A stretch of 53,370 nucleotides of DNA from Prevotella sp. (GTDB taxonomy: Bacteria; Bacteroidota; Bacteroidia; Bacteroidales; Bacteroidaceae): the NCBI GenBank assembly GCA_017443345.1, contig JAFSNR010000011.1, positions 1-53,370 of the forward strand, in the 5' to 3' direction. Below the pieces are notes generated by a model that made no database searches, was not told the DNA's origin, and saw nothing but the letters and a program-made list of their open reading frames with translations. Shown here piece after piece: positions 1-9,400 of the stretch (position 1 is the first letter of the stretch; each line of letters starts with the position of its first letter). Made by a program: the position numbers and the translations under genes.

Positions 1-40
1 CTATATATAATATATATATTATATATAGTATAATATTATA
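1..40. repeat. AT-only palindromes at the left edge
   Basis: Positions 1-28 form a perfect 28-bp palindrome that is AT-only apart from its terminal C and G. Positions 29-40 form a second, 12-bp palindrome. They lie just outside the left copy of the terminal repeat. Such self-complementary DNA can form a cruciform and is a common place for an assembly to stop. No gene is visible here. Confidence 0.8.
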
Positions 41-110
41 TATAACATTATTCTCTTTTTATGCCTTCATCGCTCTCTAATAAACTGTGCTCTGTGCTCT
101 GTGCGCTTTG
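36..110 (-). repeat. Terminal repeat, left copy (inverted relative to 53295-53370)
   Basis: This 75-bp segment matches the reverse complement of 53295-53370 with one substitution and one single-base indel. It contains tandem heptads of the CTGTGCT type. It lies about 10 nt beyond the proS terminator, in the same orientation relative to proS as the right copy has to its neighbouring gene. A dispersed intergenic repeat is the simplest reading; more copies elsewhere in the genome are expected but cannot be seen here. Confidence 0.9.
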
Positions 111-120
111 TGTAAAACAA

Positions 121-155
121 AAAAAACGGGAGGCTTTCGCGAGTGTCCCGTTTTT
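121..155 (-). terminator. proS Rho-independent terminator
   Basis: A 10-bp inverted repeat (122-131 with 146-155) encloses a 14-nt loop. On the minus strand it is followed by a long U tract with one interruption. It lies 25 nt past the proS stop codon. Confidence 0.85.
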
Positions 156-179
156 ATTGAGAGTATTTACCAAATTGAA

Positions 180-1655
180 TCAATAACTTCTTGCTATAAT
201 GACGCGGGCCTTTGAGGGCTTGCCGCTGACCATGTCGACACCTGGGGTCTGCTCGACGCCGAAGGGGACGCAGCGGATGGTGGCCTGAGTCTCTTCCTTG
301 ATCTGTGCCTCGGTCTCGGCTGTGCCGTCCCAGTGGCAGAGGAAGAAACCGCCATCCTTCACCTTCTCCTTGAACTCCTCGTAGTTGTCGCACTCGAAAA
401 TGTGGGCATCGCGATAGTCCTTGGCCTTCTTGAAGATGTTCTGCTGGATATCCTCGAGCAGCTGCTCAACGTACTCGGTGATGCCCTCGATGGAGCGTGT
501 CTCCTTCTCGAGCGTGTCGCGACGCATCACTTCGATGGTGCCGTTCTCCAGGTCGCGGGCTCCAAGTACGAGACGTACGGGAACGCCCTTCAGCTCGTAG
601 TCGGCAAACTTGAAGCCGGGACGTTTGTTGTCGGCATCGTCGAACTTCACGGTGATGCCCTTCTGGCGCAGGGCCTCGATGATGGGCTGCACCTCCTTGT
701 TGACCTGCTCCATCTGCTCGGGCTTGGTAGCGATGGGAATGATGACCACCTGGATGGGGGCGAGACGTGGAGGCAGGACGAGTCCGTTATCGTCGGAGTG
801 GGTCATGATGAGCGCACCGATGAGTCGGGTGGATACACCCCAAGAGGTGGCCCATACGTACTCGGGCTTGTTCTCCTTATTAAGATAGGTGACCTCGAAG
901 GCTTTGGCGAAGTTCTGACCGAGGAAGTGGGAGGTGCCGCTCTGCAGGGCCTTACCGTCCTGCATCATGGCCTCGATGGTGTAGGTGTCGAGGGCGCCAG
1001 CGAAACGCTCGGTCTCGCTCTTTACACCCTGAACGACGGGAACAGCCATCCACTCTTCAGCGAACTTGGCATAGACCTTCAGCATCTTCTGTGCTTCCTC
1101 CTCGGCCTCCTCACGGGTGGCGTGGGCTGTGTGGCCTTCCTGCCACAGGAACTCACTGGTGCGGAGGAACGGACGGGTGCGCATCTCCCAGCGCATGACG
1201 TTACACCACTGGTTGCACATCAGGGGCAGGTCGCGCCATGAGTGAATCCAGTTCTTATAAGTGTTCCAGATGATGGTCTCTGAGGTGGGACGGACAATCA
1301 GCTCTTCCTCGAGCTTGGCTGCGGGGTCGACAACCACACCGCCATCGGCTGCCTTCAGACGATAGTGGGTCACAACGGCGCACTCCTTGGCGAATCCTTC
1401 TACGTGCTCGGCCTCTCTCGACAGGAAAGACTTGGGGATCAGCAGGGGGAAATAGGCGTTCTGAGCACCCGTCTCCTTGAACATCTTGTCGAGTTGCTGC
1501 TGCATCTTCTCCCAGATGGCATAGCCGTAAGGCTTGATGACCATACATCCACGTACGGCACTCTGTTCTGCGAGGTCGGCCTTTACCACGAGGTCGTTGA
1601 ACCACTGGCTGTAATTATCAGCCCTTTTCGTTAATTCTTTTAATTCTTTAGCCAT
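180..1655 (-). CDS. proS: Prolyl-tRNA synthetase
   Basis: Cytoplasmic class II aminoacyl-tRNA synthetase that charges tRNA-Pro with proline. The 491-residue protein has the short architecture without the editing insertion of E. coli-type ProRS, so it is the eukaryote/archaeon-like form. VRPTSE (121-126) and the motif 2 stretch [20 protein letters not shown] (159-178) are class II signatures. The anticodon-binding domain follows at about 290-400 and the extra C-terminal domain ends in ARSY, a tail typical of this subclass. The ATG is preceded by AAGGAG, one of the few clear Shine-Dalgarno-like sites in the window, and by a -7 box at 1685-1693. The gene stands alone and diverges from the OmpA-family lipoprotein gene. 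Confidence 0.97.
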   Translation of the reverse strand: MAKELKELTKRADNYSQWFNDLVVKADLAEQSAVRGCMVIKPYGYAIWEKMQQQLDKMFKETGAQNAYFPLLIPKSFLSREAEHVEGFAKECAVVTHYRLKAADGGVVVDPAAKLEEELIVRPTSETIIWNTYKNWIHSWRDLPLMCNQWCNVMRWEMRTRPFLRTSEFLWQEGHTAHATREEAEEEAQKMLKVYAKFAEEWMAVPVVQGVKSETERFAGALDTYTIEAMMQDGKALQSGTSHFLGQNFAKAFEVTYLNKENKPEYVWATSWGVSTRLIGALIMTHSDDNGLVLPPRLAPIQVVIIPIATKPEQMEQVNKEVQPIIEALRQKGITVKFDDADNKRPGFKFADYELKGVPVRLVLGARDLENGTIEVMRRDTLEKETRSIEGITEYVEQLLEDIQQNIFKKAKDYRDAHIFECDNYEEFKEKVKDGGFFLCHWDGTAETEAQIKEETQATIRCVPFGVEQTPGVDMVSGKPSKARVIIARSY

Positions 1656-1684
1656 TTTATTTTCTCCTTAAATCAATTTTGCGT

Positions 1685-1693
1685 GCAAAATTA
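1685..1693 (-). promoter_or_regulatory. proS -7 promoter box
   Basis: The minus strand reads TAATTTTGC, matching the Bacteroidota TAnnTTTGC -7 consensus. It leaves a leader of about 25 nt before the proS ATG. Confidence 0.7.
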
Positions 1694-1737
1694 CATAAAA
1701 AATATGAATTAGGTGTGTTTTATTATAAATAAATTGC

Positions 1738-1746
1738 TATCTTTGC
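1738..1746 (+). promoter_or_regulatory. -7 promoter box of the OmpA lipoprotein operon
   Basis: TATCTTTGC, with TGTG 20 nt upstream as a weak -33 element. The next genes to 6416 run on the same strand with gaps under 30 nt, so this is probably the operon promoter. Confidence 0.7.
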
Positions 1747-1786
1747 ATTCAAATTGAACGTTTAACTTATAAAAGAAGGAATAATT

Positions 1787-2488
1787 ATGAAAAGTTTGAA
1801 GACAAATTGCGTAGCATTGTGCGCTGCATTGGTGCTGGTTGGATGTAACATGAGCAATACGGCCAAGGGTACTGCCATCGGTGCTGGTGGTGGTGCTGCC
1901 CTGGGTGCTATCGTGGGTGCTTTGGCTGGTAACACCGTGATCGGTGCAGCCGTAGGAACAGCCGTCGGTGCTGGTGCCGGTGCCATCATCGGTAACAAGA
2001 TGGACAAGGCCAAGAAGGAGGCAGAGGCTATCCAGAACGCCCAGGTGGAGGAGGTGAAGGATGCCAACGGTCTCGACGCCGTGAAGGTGACCTTCGCTTC
2101 GGGTATCCTCTTTGACACTGGTAAGGATCATCTCTCGACCCAGGCCAAGACTTCGCTCCAGGAGTTGGCTGGTGTGCTGAAGAACAATAGCGACTGCGAT
2201 GTTGCCATCCAGGGCTATACCGACAATCAGGGTTGGAAGAACTCTACCGCTGAGCAGAGTGCCCAGAAGAACCAGGCGCTGTCGCTCGACCGTGCTACAG
2301 CCGTTTCTTCATATCTGCAGGCGCTGAGCGTTCCCGCTACTCAGATCAAGAGTGTTGAGGGCTTCGGTGAGTCTAATCCCGTTGCTTCGAACGCAACCAA
2401 GGAGGGACAGGCTCAGAATCGTCGTGTAGAGGTTTACATGTATGCTTCTCAGAAGATGATTCAGGAGGCTGAGCAGCAGGCGCAGTGA
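1787..2488 (+). CDS. OmpA-family outer membrane lipoprotein with glycine zipper
   Basis: Probable cell-envelope lipoprotein anchoring the outer membrane to peptidoglycan. A lipoprotein signal ends in LVGC, with Cys20 as the lipidated residue. Residues 27-70 are a glycine/alanine-rich zipper with repeated GAxxG pairs, likely to insert in or lie on a membrane. Residues 105-230 form an OmpA/MotB-type peptidoglycan-binding domain (GYTDNQG, ending NRRVEVYM). The architecture resembles YiaD-type proteins. At 233 residues it is full length. Its TGA stop overlaps the GTG start of the following transglycosylase gene, so the two are probably translationally coupled. Confidence 0.92.
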   Translation: MKSLKTNCVALCAALVLVGCNMSNTAKGTAIGAGGGAALGAIVGALAGNTVIGAAVGTAVGAGAGAIIGNKMDKAKKEAEAIQNAQVEEVKDANGLDAVKVTFASGILFDTGKDHLSTQAKTSLQELAGVLKNNSDCDVAIQGYTDNQGWKNSTAEQSAQKNQALSLDRATAVSSYLQALSVPATQIKSVEGFGESNPVASNATKEGQAQNRRVEVYMYASQKMIQEAEQQAQ

Positions 2489-3171
2489 TCAGGTTCATCA
2501 AGAAAACCCTGAAATGGATAGTGGTGGCTTTTTTTGCTTCCACTATTCTTTCGGTGGTGGCGCTGAGGTTTGTGCCGGTGTTCTTTACACCGCTGATGTT
2601 TATTCGCTGTTATCAGCAAGTCAGTGAGGGCAAAGAGCTGAAGCTGGAGCACCACTGGGTGGCATTCAATGAGATATCGCCGCACATGCCTGTGGCCGTG
2701 ATGGCCAGTGAGGATGCCAAATTCCTGAAGCACCACGGGTTTGACTACGAGGCCATCGAACATGCTGCCAAACGTAATATGGAGCATCCTGAGAAACGCA
2801 AGTTGGGGGCCTCAACCATCTCCCAGCAAACGGCTAAGAACGTGTTCCTGTGGCCTGGACGTTCGTGGGTGAGAAAGGGCTTTGAGGTCTATTTCACGTC
2901 GTTGATTGAGCTGCTGTGGCCCAAGGAGCGCATCATGGAGGTCTATCTGAACTCCATCGAGACGGGTGATGGTATCTACGGTGTCGACGCTGTGGCCGAA
3001 GCTCATTTCGGAACGGATGCCCTCCATCTCACCAAGGCGCAGTGTGCCCTTATTGCCGCCACACTGCCCAATCCGCGCAAGTTCTCGAGCAAGCACCCTT
3101 CGACCTATATGCTGAAGCGTCAGGCACGTATCCTGCGCGAGATGAAGTTCGTTCAGACATTTCCCAAATAA
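2485..3171 (+). CDS. mtgA: Monofunctional peptidoglycan glycosyltransferase (GT51)
   Basis: Polymerises lipid II into glycan strands at the outer face of the inner membrane. The 228-residue protein has one N-terminal membrane anchor (about 10-35) and then a GT51 domain. Visible motifs are SEDAKFLKHHGFD with the catalytic Glu at 76, GASTISQQTAKNVFLWPGR (108-126) and KERIMEVYLN (147-156). There is no transpeptidase domain, as expected for MtgA. The start is a GTG within GTGA, overlapping the stop of the OmpA-type gene. Its position after an OmpA-type peptidoglycan-binding lipoprotein suggests a shared role in envelope building. Confidence 0.93.
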   Translation: MIRFIKKTLKWIVVAFFASTILSVVALRFVPVFFTPLMFIRCYQQVSEGKELKLEHHWVAFNEISPHMPVAVMASEDAKFLKHHGFDYEAIEHAAKRNMEHPEKRKLGASTISQQTAKNVFLWPGRSWVRKGFEVYFTSLIELLWPKERIMEVYLNSIETGDGIYGVDAVAEAHFGTDALHLTKAQCALIAATLPNPRKFSSKHPSTYMLKRQARILREMKFVQTFPK

Positions 3172-3186
3172 AAACATAAAACAAAG

Positions 3187-4722
3187 ATGAAGAAGTACTA
3201 TTTTATACTGTTGGCTTTGATGATGGGCTGTCACGTGGCGATGGCTCAGAAGAGTATCGTCATTCTCTATGAGAACGATGCACACTGTGGTATCGACGGG
3301 TATACGAAGATGGCTGGACTGCGCGACGCCATTAGTCGTGCGGATACGGCCTATGTGGGGGCTGTCTGCGTGGGTGACTTCCTGCAGGGTAACACGACGG
3401 GGGCCATCTCGAAGGGACAATATATCGTTGACATCATGCGCTACATGGACTATCACGCCATCACGCTGGGTAACCACGAGTTTGACTATGGTGTGCCCCG
3501 GATGGTGCAGTTGCTCGAACAAGTCGATGCACCAGTGGTCTGCGCCAACCTCTATGAGGCAGGTGAGCCACAGCCGATGTTTGCGCCTTACGTCATCCAT
3601 CAGTATGGCGACAAGAAGGTGGCCTTTGTAGGAGCCTGTACACCTGAGACGATGATTCTCGAGGGCTACTCATTCTACGACACCAACGGCATCCTGCTCT
3701 ACGACCTGAAGCAGAAAACATTCTACCAGCTGATTCAGCAGGCAGTGGACGATGCGCGTAAGGCTGGGGCCGACTATGTGGTGCTGATCTCGCATGTGGG
3801 AGAGACGACGCAGTCGATGGGATTCAATTCGCACCTGTTGGTGAATCATACCAGAGGCATCGACGTGGTGCTCGACGGACACTCGCACAACATCTTTGAG
3901 AACGCCAAGGCGACTAACCTCGATGGTCAGGAGATCACCGTCACACAGACTGGTACTCAGTTCGCCAACGTGGGCAAGCTGGTGATTACGCCAGAGGGAC
4001 GTTTCATCACCCAACTTATGAAGGGTAAGGACATCCCCTACGAGAACGCGAAGGTCACAGCCATTACAGACAGCATTCGTCAGATGGTGAAGGCCGTTAC
4101 CTCGAAAGTGGTGGCCAAGAGCGACTACACCCTCGTAGTGAGCGACGAGAACGACCAGTGGATTGTGCGTGCAGAGGAAACGAATGCTGGCGATCTGGTG
4201 GCTGATGCCTATCGCTATGCCATGAAGGCTGATATCGGTTTCGAGAATGGTGGCGGTATCCGTAACGACATCGAGGCAGGCGACATTACCTATGGGGACA
4301 TCATCGGTATGCTGCCCTACGACAACACCCTGAGACGAATCTCGGTGACTGCCACCCAACTGAAAGAGATGCTGACACGTTGCACCTCGCTCGTACCTGT
4401 GCTCGATGGCAATTTCCCACAGTGCTCAGGACTGAGATTCACGGTCCATAGCAAGAGTCACACCGTGAGCGATATCGAGATACTGCAGGAAGACGGCAGT
4501 TATGCGCCTATCGATATGCAGCGAACCTATAGTGTCGCCCTGACGAACTACAACCATGAGGGAGGCGGTTTCTTCGACAGCTTCAAGAAGTGCCCGGTGC
4601 TGCAGGAGAGTACGCTGCGCTATTACGAGGCGTTGTCGGACTATCTGACCAAGGTGCTTGGAGGTAACACTGGAGAGGCTTATGCCCAGCCTCAGGGACG
4701 TATCAAGATCGTAGCCGACTGA
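3187..4722 (+). CDS. Secreted 5'-nucleotidase / 2',3'-cyclic phosphodiesterase (UshA-like)
   Basis: Periplasmic two-domain metallophosphoesterase releasing nucleosides from nucleotides. It has an N-terminal signal peptide with probable cleavage after AMA (18-20). The metallophosphatase domain shows DAH (31-33), GDFLQG (63-68), GNHEFDYG (95-102) and DGHSHN. The C-terminal nucleotide-binding domain (about 310-505) contains [23 protein letters not shown] and MLPYDN. At 511 residues it has normal length. It lies 15 nt after the transglycosylase gene and 7 nt before truA. The LMMGC stretch in the signal peptide is a poor lipobox, so I favour a soluble periplasmic protein. Confidence 0.92.
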   Translation: MKKYYFILLALMMGCHVAMAQKSIVILYENDAHCGIDGYTKMAGLRDAISRADTAYVGAVCVGDFLQGNTTGAISKGQYIVDIMRYMDYHAITLGNHEFDYGVPRMVQLLEQVDAPVVCANLYEAGEPQPMFAPYVIHQYGDKKVAFVGACTPETMILEGYSFYDTNGILLYDLKQKTFYQLIQQAVDDARKAGADYVVLISHVGETTQSMGFNSHLLVNHTRGIDVVLDGHSHNIFENAKATNLDGQEITVTQTGTQFANVGKLVITPEGRFITQLMKGKDIPYENAKVTAITDSIRQMVKAVTSKVVAKSDYTLVVSDENDQWIVRAEETNAGDLVADAYRYAMKADIGFENGGGIRNDIEAGDITYGDIIGMLPYDNTLRRISVTATQLKEMLTRCTSLVPVLDGNFPQCSGLRFTVHSKSHTVSDIEILQEDGSYAPIDMQRTYSVALTNYNHEGGGFFDSFKKCPVLQESTLRYYEALSDYLTKVLGGNTGEAYAQPQGRIKIVAD

Positions 4723-4729
4723 TCAGCGC

Positions 4730-5470
4730 ATGAGGTATTTCGTCTGGTTCGGTTATGACGGGGCTGCGTATCATGGTTGGCAGATACAGCCCAACGGGAA
4801 CTCTGTGCAAGAGGAACTGCAGCGTGGGCTGTCTACGCTGTTGCGCGAGGACATCAGTGTGACAGGTGCAGGCAGAACGGATGCTGGGGTGCATGCCAGA
4901 GTGATGGTGGCGCATTTCGATACAGAGAAGGCGCTCGACTGTCGGCAGTTGGCCTATAAGCTGAATCGGCTGTTACCACAGGATATCGCGGTGGATAGGG
5001 TAGAGCCTGTCAGTGATGACCTGCATGCACGTTTCTCAGCCACCTCGCGTACCTATCATTATTATATACACACGAGGAAGAATCCGTTCAGAAGGGCTTA
5101 TTCGTGTGAGATGCACTACGACCTGGACTTCGCTAAGATGAACGAGGCAGGACGCATCCTGACCACCTATGAGGACTTCGGGGCCTTCTGTAAAGCCCAC
5201 TCAGACGTCAAGACGACACTCTGCCAAGTGACGAAGGCAGAATGGATACAGACATCGGACACCAGCTGGTATTTCGAGATCACAGCGAACCGTTTTCTGA
5301 GAAACATGGTGAGGGCCGTCGTGGGGACACTCGTCGATGTGGGAAGAGGCAAACTCACGCTTGACGACTTCAGGAAGGTGATAGAGGGCAAACAACGTTC
5401 GGATGCAGGCGAGAGCATGCCCGCGAATGCCCTTTTCCTCGAAAATATCACCTATCCTCTAAATACTTGA
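4730..5470 (+). CDS. truA: tRNA pseudouridine(38-40) synthase TruA
   Basis: Isomerises uridine to pseudouridine at positions 38-40 of tRNA anticodon arms. The 246-residue protein contains the catalytic motif [11 protein letters not shown] with Asp51 as nucleophile, and the family's [14 protein letters not shown] and NRFLRNMVR segments. It follows the nucleotidase gene by 7 nt. The spacer after it contains a duplicated ATTCTTCATT. Confidence 0.95.
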   Translation: MRYFVWFGYDGAAYHGWQIQPNGNSVQEELQRGLSTLLREDISVTGAGRTDAGVHARVMVAHFDTEKALDCRQLAYKLNRLLPQDIAVDRVEPVSDDLHARFSATSRTYHYYIHTRKNPFRRAYSCEMHYDLDFAKMNEAGRILTTYEDFGAFCKAHSDVKTTLCQVTKAEWIQTSDTSWYFEITANRFLRNMVRAVVGTLVDVGRGKLTLDDFRKVIEGKQRSDAGESMPANALFLENITYPLNT

Positions 5471-5497
5471 TTCTTCATTCAAAATTCTTCATTACCA
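5470..5497 (+). repeat. Heptad repeat spacer between truA and the DMT gene
   Basis: ATTCTTCATT occurs twice with a 14-bp period (5470 and 5484), readable as four 7-bp units beginning ATTC/ATTA. It fills the spacer up to the ATG of the transporter gene. Confidence 0.6.
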
Positions 5498-5498
5498 C

Positions 5499-6416
5499 AT
5501 GTGGCTGATATTGGCTTTTATGTCGGCAGCGCTGTTAGGCTGCTATGACTCATTAAAGAAACAGGCGTTGAAAGGGAATGCGGTGATTCCCGTGCTATTT
5601 CTGAATACATTATTCTCCAGTCTGATTTTCCTGCCTTGTATCGTACTGAGTGGTACGACGACAATGCTCGACGGTACGATGTTACATACTGCGAGCGGTG
5701 GTTGGGAGATGCATAAGTATATCGTTCTCAAGGCCGTGATTGTGCTTTCAAGTTGGATTCTGGGCTACTTCGGTATGAAGCATCTGCCACTGACCATCGT
5801 GGGACCAATCAACGCGACAAGACCTGTGATGGTGCTCGTAGGAGCTCTGCTGTTCTTTGGCGAACGGTTGAACGTGTGGCAATGGATTGGTGTACTGCTG
5901 GCTGTAGCCTCGTTCCTGTTGTTGAGTCGTAGTGGCAAGAAAGAGGGTATCGACTTCAAGCACGACCACTGGATCTATATGATTGTGGGCGCTGCTATGC
6001 TTGGAGCTGTCAGCGGTCTTTACGACAAGTATCTGATGGCTCCTGTAGAGAGTGGGGGCGTGGGACTGGATCGTATGATGGTGCAGTCGTGGTACAACAT
6101 CTATCAGTGTGCGATGATGGGTATCATGCTCTGGCTGCTCTGGTGGCCGAAACATGAGCAGACGACACCCTTCCACTGGTCGTGGTCGATACTGGGCGTA
6201 AGCCTCTTCCTCTCGACAGCTGACTTCATGTATTTCTATTCGCTGAGTCTGCCCGATGCGATGATTTCGATCGTATCGATGATCAGAAGGGGTAGTGTGA
6301 TTGTGAGCTTTATGTTCGGAGCGATGTTCTTCCATGAGAAGAATCTCAAGGCTAAGGCTTTTGACTTGGCGCTTGTACTGCTCGGAATGTTCTTCCTTTA
6401 CGTCGGCTCGAAGTAA
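5499..6416 (+). CDS. DMT/EamA-family inner membrane transporter
   Basis: Predicted ten-helix drug/metabolite transporter made of two EamA-like halves (about 1-140 and 155-305). Hydrophobic segments alternate with short polar loops; the first half ends with the typical FGERLNVWQWIGVLL helix junction and the second with FFHEKNLKAKAFDLALVLLG. The substrate cannot be told from sequence. It appears to end the operon that begins with the OmpA-type lipoprotein. Its last 65 nt overlap the 3' end of tamB on the other strand, so there is no room for an ordinary terminator between them. Confidence 0.88.
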   Translation: MWLILAFMSAALLGCYDSLKKQALKGNAVIPVLFLNTLFSSLIFLPCIVLSGTTTMLDGTMLHTASGGWEMHKYIVLKAVIVLSSWILGYFGMKHLPLTIVGPINATRPVMVLVGALLFFGERLNVWQWIGVLLAVASFLLLSRSGKKEGIDFKHDHWIYMIVGAAMLGAVSGLYDKYLMAPVESGGVGLDRMMVQSWYNIYQCAMMGIMLWLLWWPKHEQTTPFHWSWSILGVSLFLSTADFMYFYSLSLPDAMISIVSMIRRGSVIVSFMFGAMFFHEKNLKAKAFDLALVLLGMFFLYVGSK

Positions 6417-9400
6417 AGAGCTCGCGCAGACGTCCAAAGTCCTTTTTCATGATGATACCGATGCCCTGCGTGTTCAGACTCGATTTCGTGAAGTAGCGAT
6501 CGTTGGTCTGGTTGTAGACCTTCAGCGCGAGGTTGCCATTGGGGAACAGCAGGTACTGCACGTCGAAGTCGCCAATGAATGAGGGGTTGGCGCGAGTGGC
6601 ATTATCACGATAGCCGAACTGTCCGTTGAAGAGCAGACGGTTGTTGAGCATGCGGCCATTGATGATACCCTCGTACTCTGCATTGTGCCAGCCTTCATTA
6701 CCTGTCGAGATGTTGGCACCAAAGTTCCAGTTGTCGTTCTTGATAATCTGATTGAGCAAGGTGTTGATCTGCGTGGAGAGCGTACCTGAGAGGAAGCTCT
6801 GCATGGCGAGCGTTGTCTGATCGGTCTGCTGTCCTGTGGCACTGTTGTTGGCTCCCTGATTGTAGAATCGTCCGATTCCTAACAGATAGACTACCTGCTG
6901 GTTCATCTCCTGCTGTCCATTGATGATAGAGCGCACCATCTGCTGCTCATCGGCATTGACAGTAGGCATCTCGAGGTCGAAGTCCACCTGTGGGGCATTG
7001 GGTTGTCCTCCGATGTTCATCAGACAGTTCACGCGGATAGTATTGTTGGTGAACGAGTTACCGATGTTGAGGTCTGAGAGACTGACACCATTGACAGTAT
7101 AGACGGCCTGAAGCTTAAGGGCAGCGTTATAGGGATCGCCTCCGAAGACAATCGTACCGCCTCGATTGAAGGTGAAGTTCTTCTTGATGATGTTCTGGAT
7201 GGTGATGCCATAGGTGCCTCGCTCGACGGTGTAGGTACCAAACATGTTGAAGGGACCTTTATTGTGGAAGGTGGCTCTGATAGCACCTTCACCGTTCAGG
7301 GTGATATAGTCTTTGGTGTTGGCATCCATCAGGAGTTTGACTGTGGCTGCTGGTGTGGTGTTGATCAGGAAGTTGATGTAGATATCGGTATCCGTGATAC
7401 GGGTGTTGACAACAGACTTATCATCTGTCAACCGTAAACTGTTTCCTGTCAACCGTAAACTGTCAACCGTAAACTGATCTTCCTCCCATTCGATGAACTC
7501 CTGTCGAGAGACGGAAACCGGGTTAGCGGCATTATAGACGAAGACGGTATTGGACTCAGGTGTGACGTCGCAGTTGATGGTCACTTCGCCTGGGCGTCCG
7601 TGAATATCAACTTTACCAGTGGCATAGACAGTGCCATAGAACGATGAATCGCCAAAGTCGTTGAAATCAAAGGCCAGCAGGTCTTCAGCATCAACAGAGA
7701 GGTCGAAGGTGAGATTGGTCAGATGCTGATGGTGAATCCCTCCTGAGAGATAGGCCATGTGGTCATTGCGGTCGTAGATGGGCACTCGGTGGAGTTCGAT
7801 CTCATCAGGGATCATTACAACGGTATCGCGTCGCAACTGGTAGGTCGTGTTGAGCGATGTGACAGTAGCCTCACCATCGACTACGACTTTTCCTGTCAGA
7901 TTAATATTGTCGAGGGTGCCTGAGAGACGCGTATGGCCTTCAGCATGACCAGTCACATGACTCAGGAAGGAACTGGTGAAGTTGTGCATGAAGTCGATGT
8001 AAGTCCCATGGGCATCGATGGCGAGGTCGATGGTGTTATGTACAGGCGATACATAGCCATTGACGTCCGTATAGGCATCAGGACCGTCATCAGCAACAGC
8101 CTGGATATCGATCTGCTCCAGTTCCTGATTCCACTTGGCGTGAGCATGAAGCACACCCATGCGCCCCCGTTCGAACTTGAAGTCGCTGACATCGAGATCG
8201 GCAGAGGCTGCGAACTTGTCGAAGAGTGACGAGGCATGGGCACGACCTGTGGCTTTGCCTGAGAACTCGACGCTGTGGAAGTTGACGAGATCGAGGATAT
8301 AAGCCACCTCGACATCGTTGAGGTCGACGGTGATAGAATCTTCAGCGCGTTTGGAAGCGATGCCGTCGATGATGATATGCTGGTCGCCATGATGGATGGC
8401 AAAGCGGTCGACGAGAAGACGGTTCTCACTGTAAAGAATATCCGAGGGCTCCACGCTCCACTTACTATTGTTCAGCAGTACATGAGAGGGCATGATGCGC
8501 ACGTGGGCCTCCGACTTATCAGCGACGTTGCGATAGAGGCGGATGATGGTGTTGAGTTCACCGTTCATGCGTTCAACGGGGTGATGGTTATCCCATTTGA
8601 GAGCAGTCGTGAGATTGTTGTCGCTGGCATCGGCCTGAAGGTTGATCTTCAGATGGTGACCATTATCCATAAGCTTGGTCAGCTGCAGGTCGCACTTGAT
8701 GGCCTCTGCTGGAGAGGTCATGTGGATGGCTCCATCTGAGTACCAGGAACCATTATAGGCAAACGAGGGGAAGTCGCCCTCAAGATTGATAATCCGTGAG
8801 AGGTCGTTGACCTGTGCCTGGAGTGAGAGTGGTTGTCGGAGTTGGATATCGACACCCAGGAAGCGTTGCAACCAGTCGGTCTTACTGACGATCAATCGGA
8901 GGTTGAAGTTGTTATCAGTATGACGGACAGGTGGCAGACCAGGTAGGGTGGGGAGTTTCGAGGCAATGAGGTTGGTAAAACTCTGTTTGAGTGAGCCGTA
9001 ATCAAAATGTCCTTTGATCTCTGCATCGGCAAAATCGCTTTTGAGTGTCAGGAAATGAATATCCTTATCGTAGCCTGACGTGAGCATGAGATTGTCGAGA
9101 CGATAGGCAGGCTGCTGTTCAGTAGCACTGATTGTGAAGTTGCTGACATGCAGGCTGCCTTGTGCATCGTTGAGCGTGCGAGCAGTGAAATCAGCATCGA
9201 TATTACCAGAAAGGACAGCACTACCGAACTGTTCCGTCAGATGGAGGGCAGCTGGAGCCAAGTGGATGACTTCTCCAACGAGACGTACTTTATTGGCCTT
9301 CTGACTGGAATCCTCAAAGACGCCCTCAGTGATTTCGCCCTGCATCTGTGCTGCCAGATGGGGATCGTCGATGCCAAAGTAACCAGAGACGGCTCCCTGA

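Noticed and set aside
333-1241. 302-codon open frame on the plus strand opposite proS
   Set aside because: Leucine/valine/glycine-rich antisense frame without motifs, promoter or start context. It mirrors codon bias of proS.
1787-6416. A peptidoglycan-nucleotide salvage pathway encoded by the first operon
   Set aside because: The OmpA lipoprotein, transglycosylase, nucleotidase, truA and transporter have no shared substrate visible in the sequence. Close spacing alone does not support a pathway.
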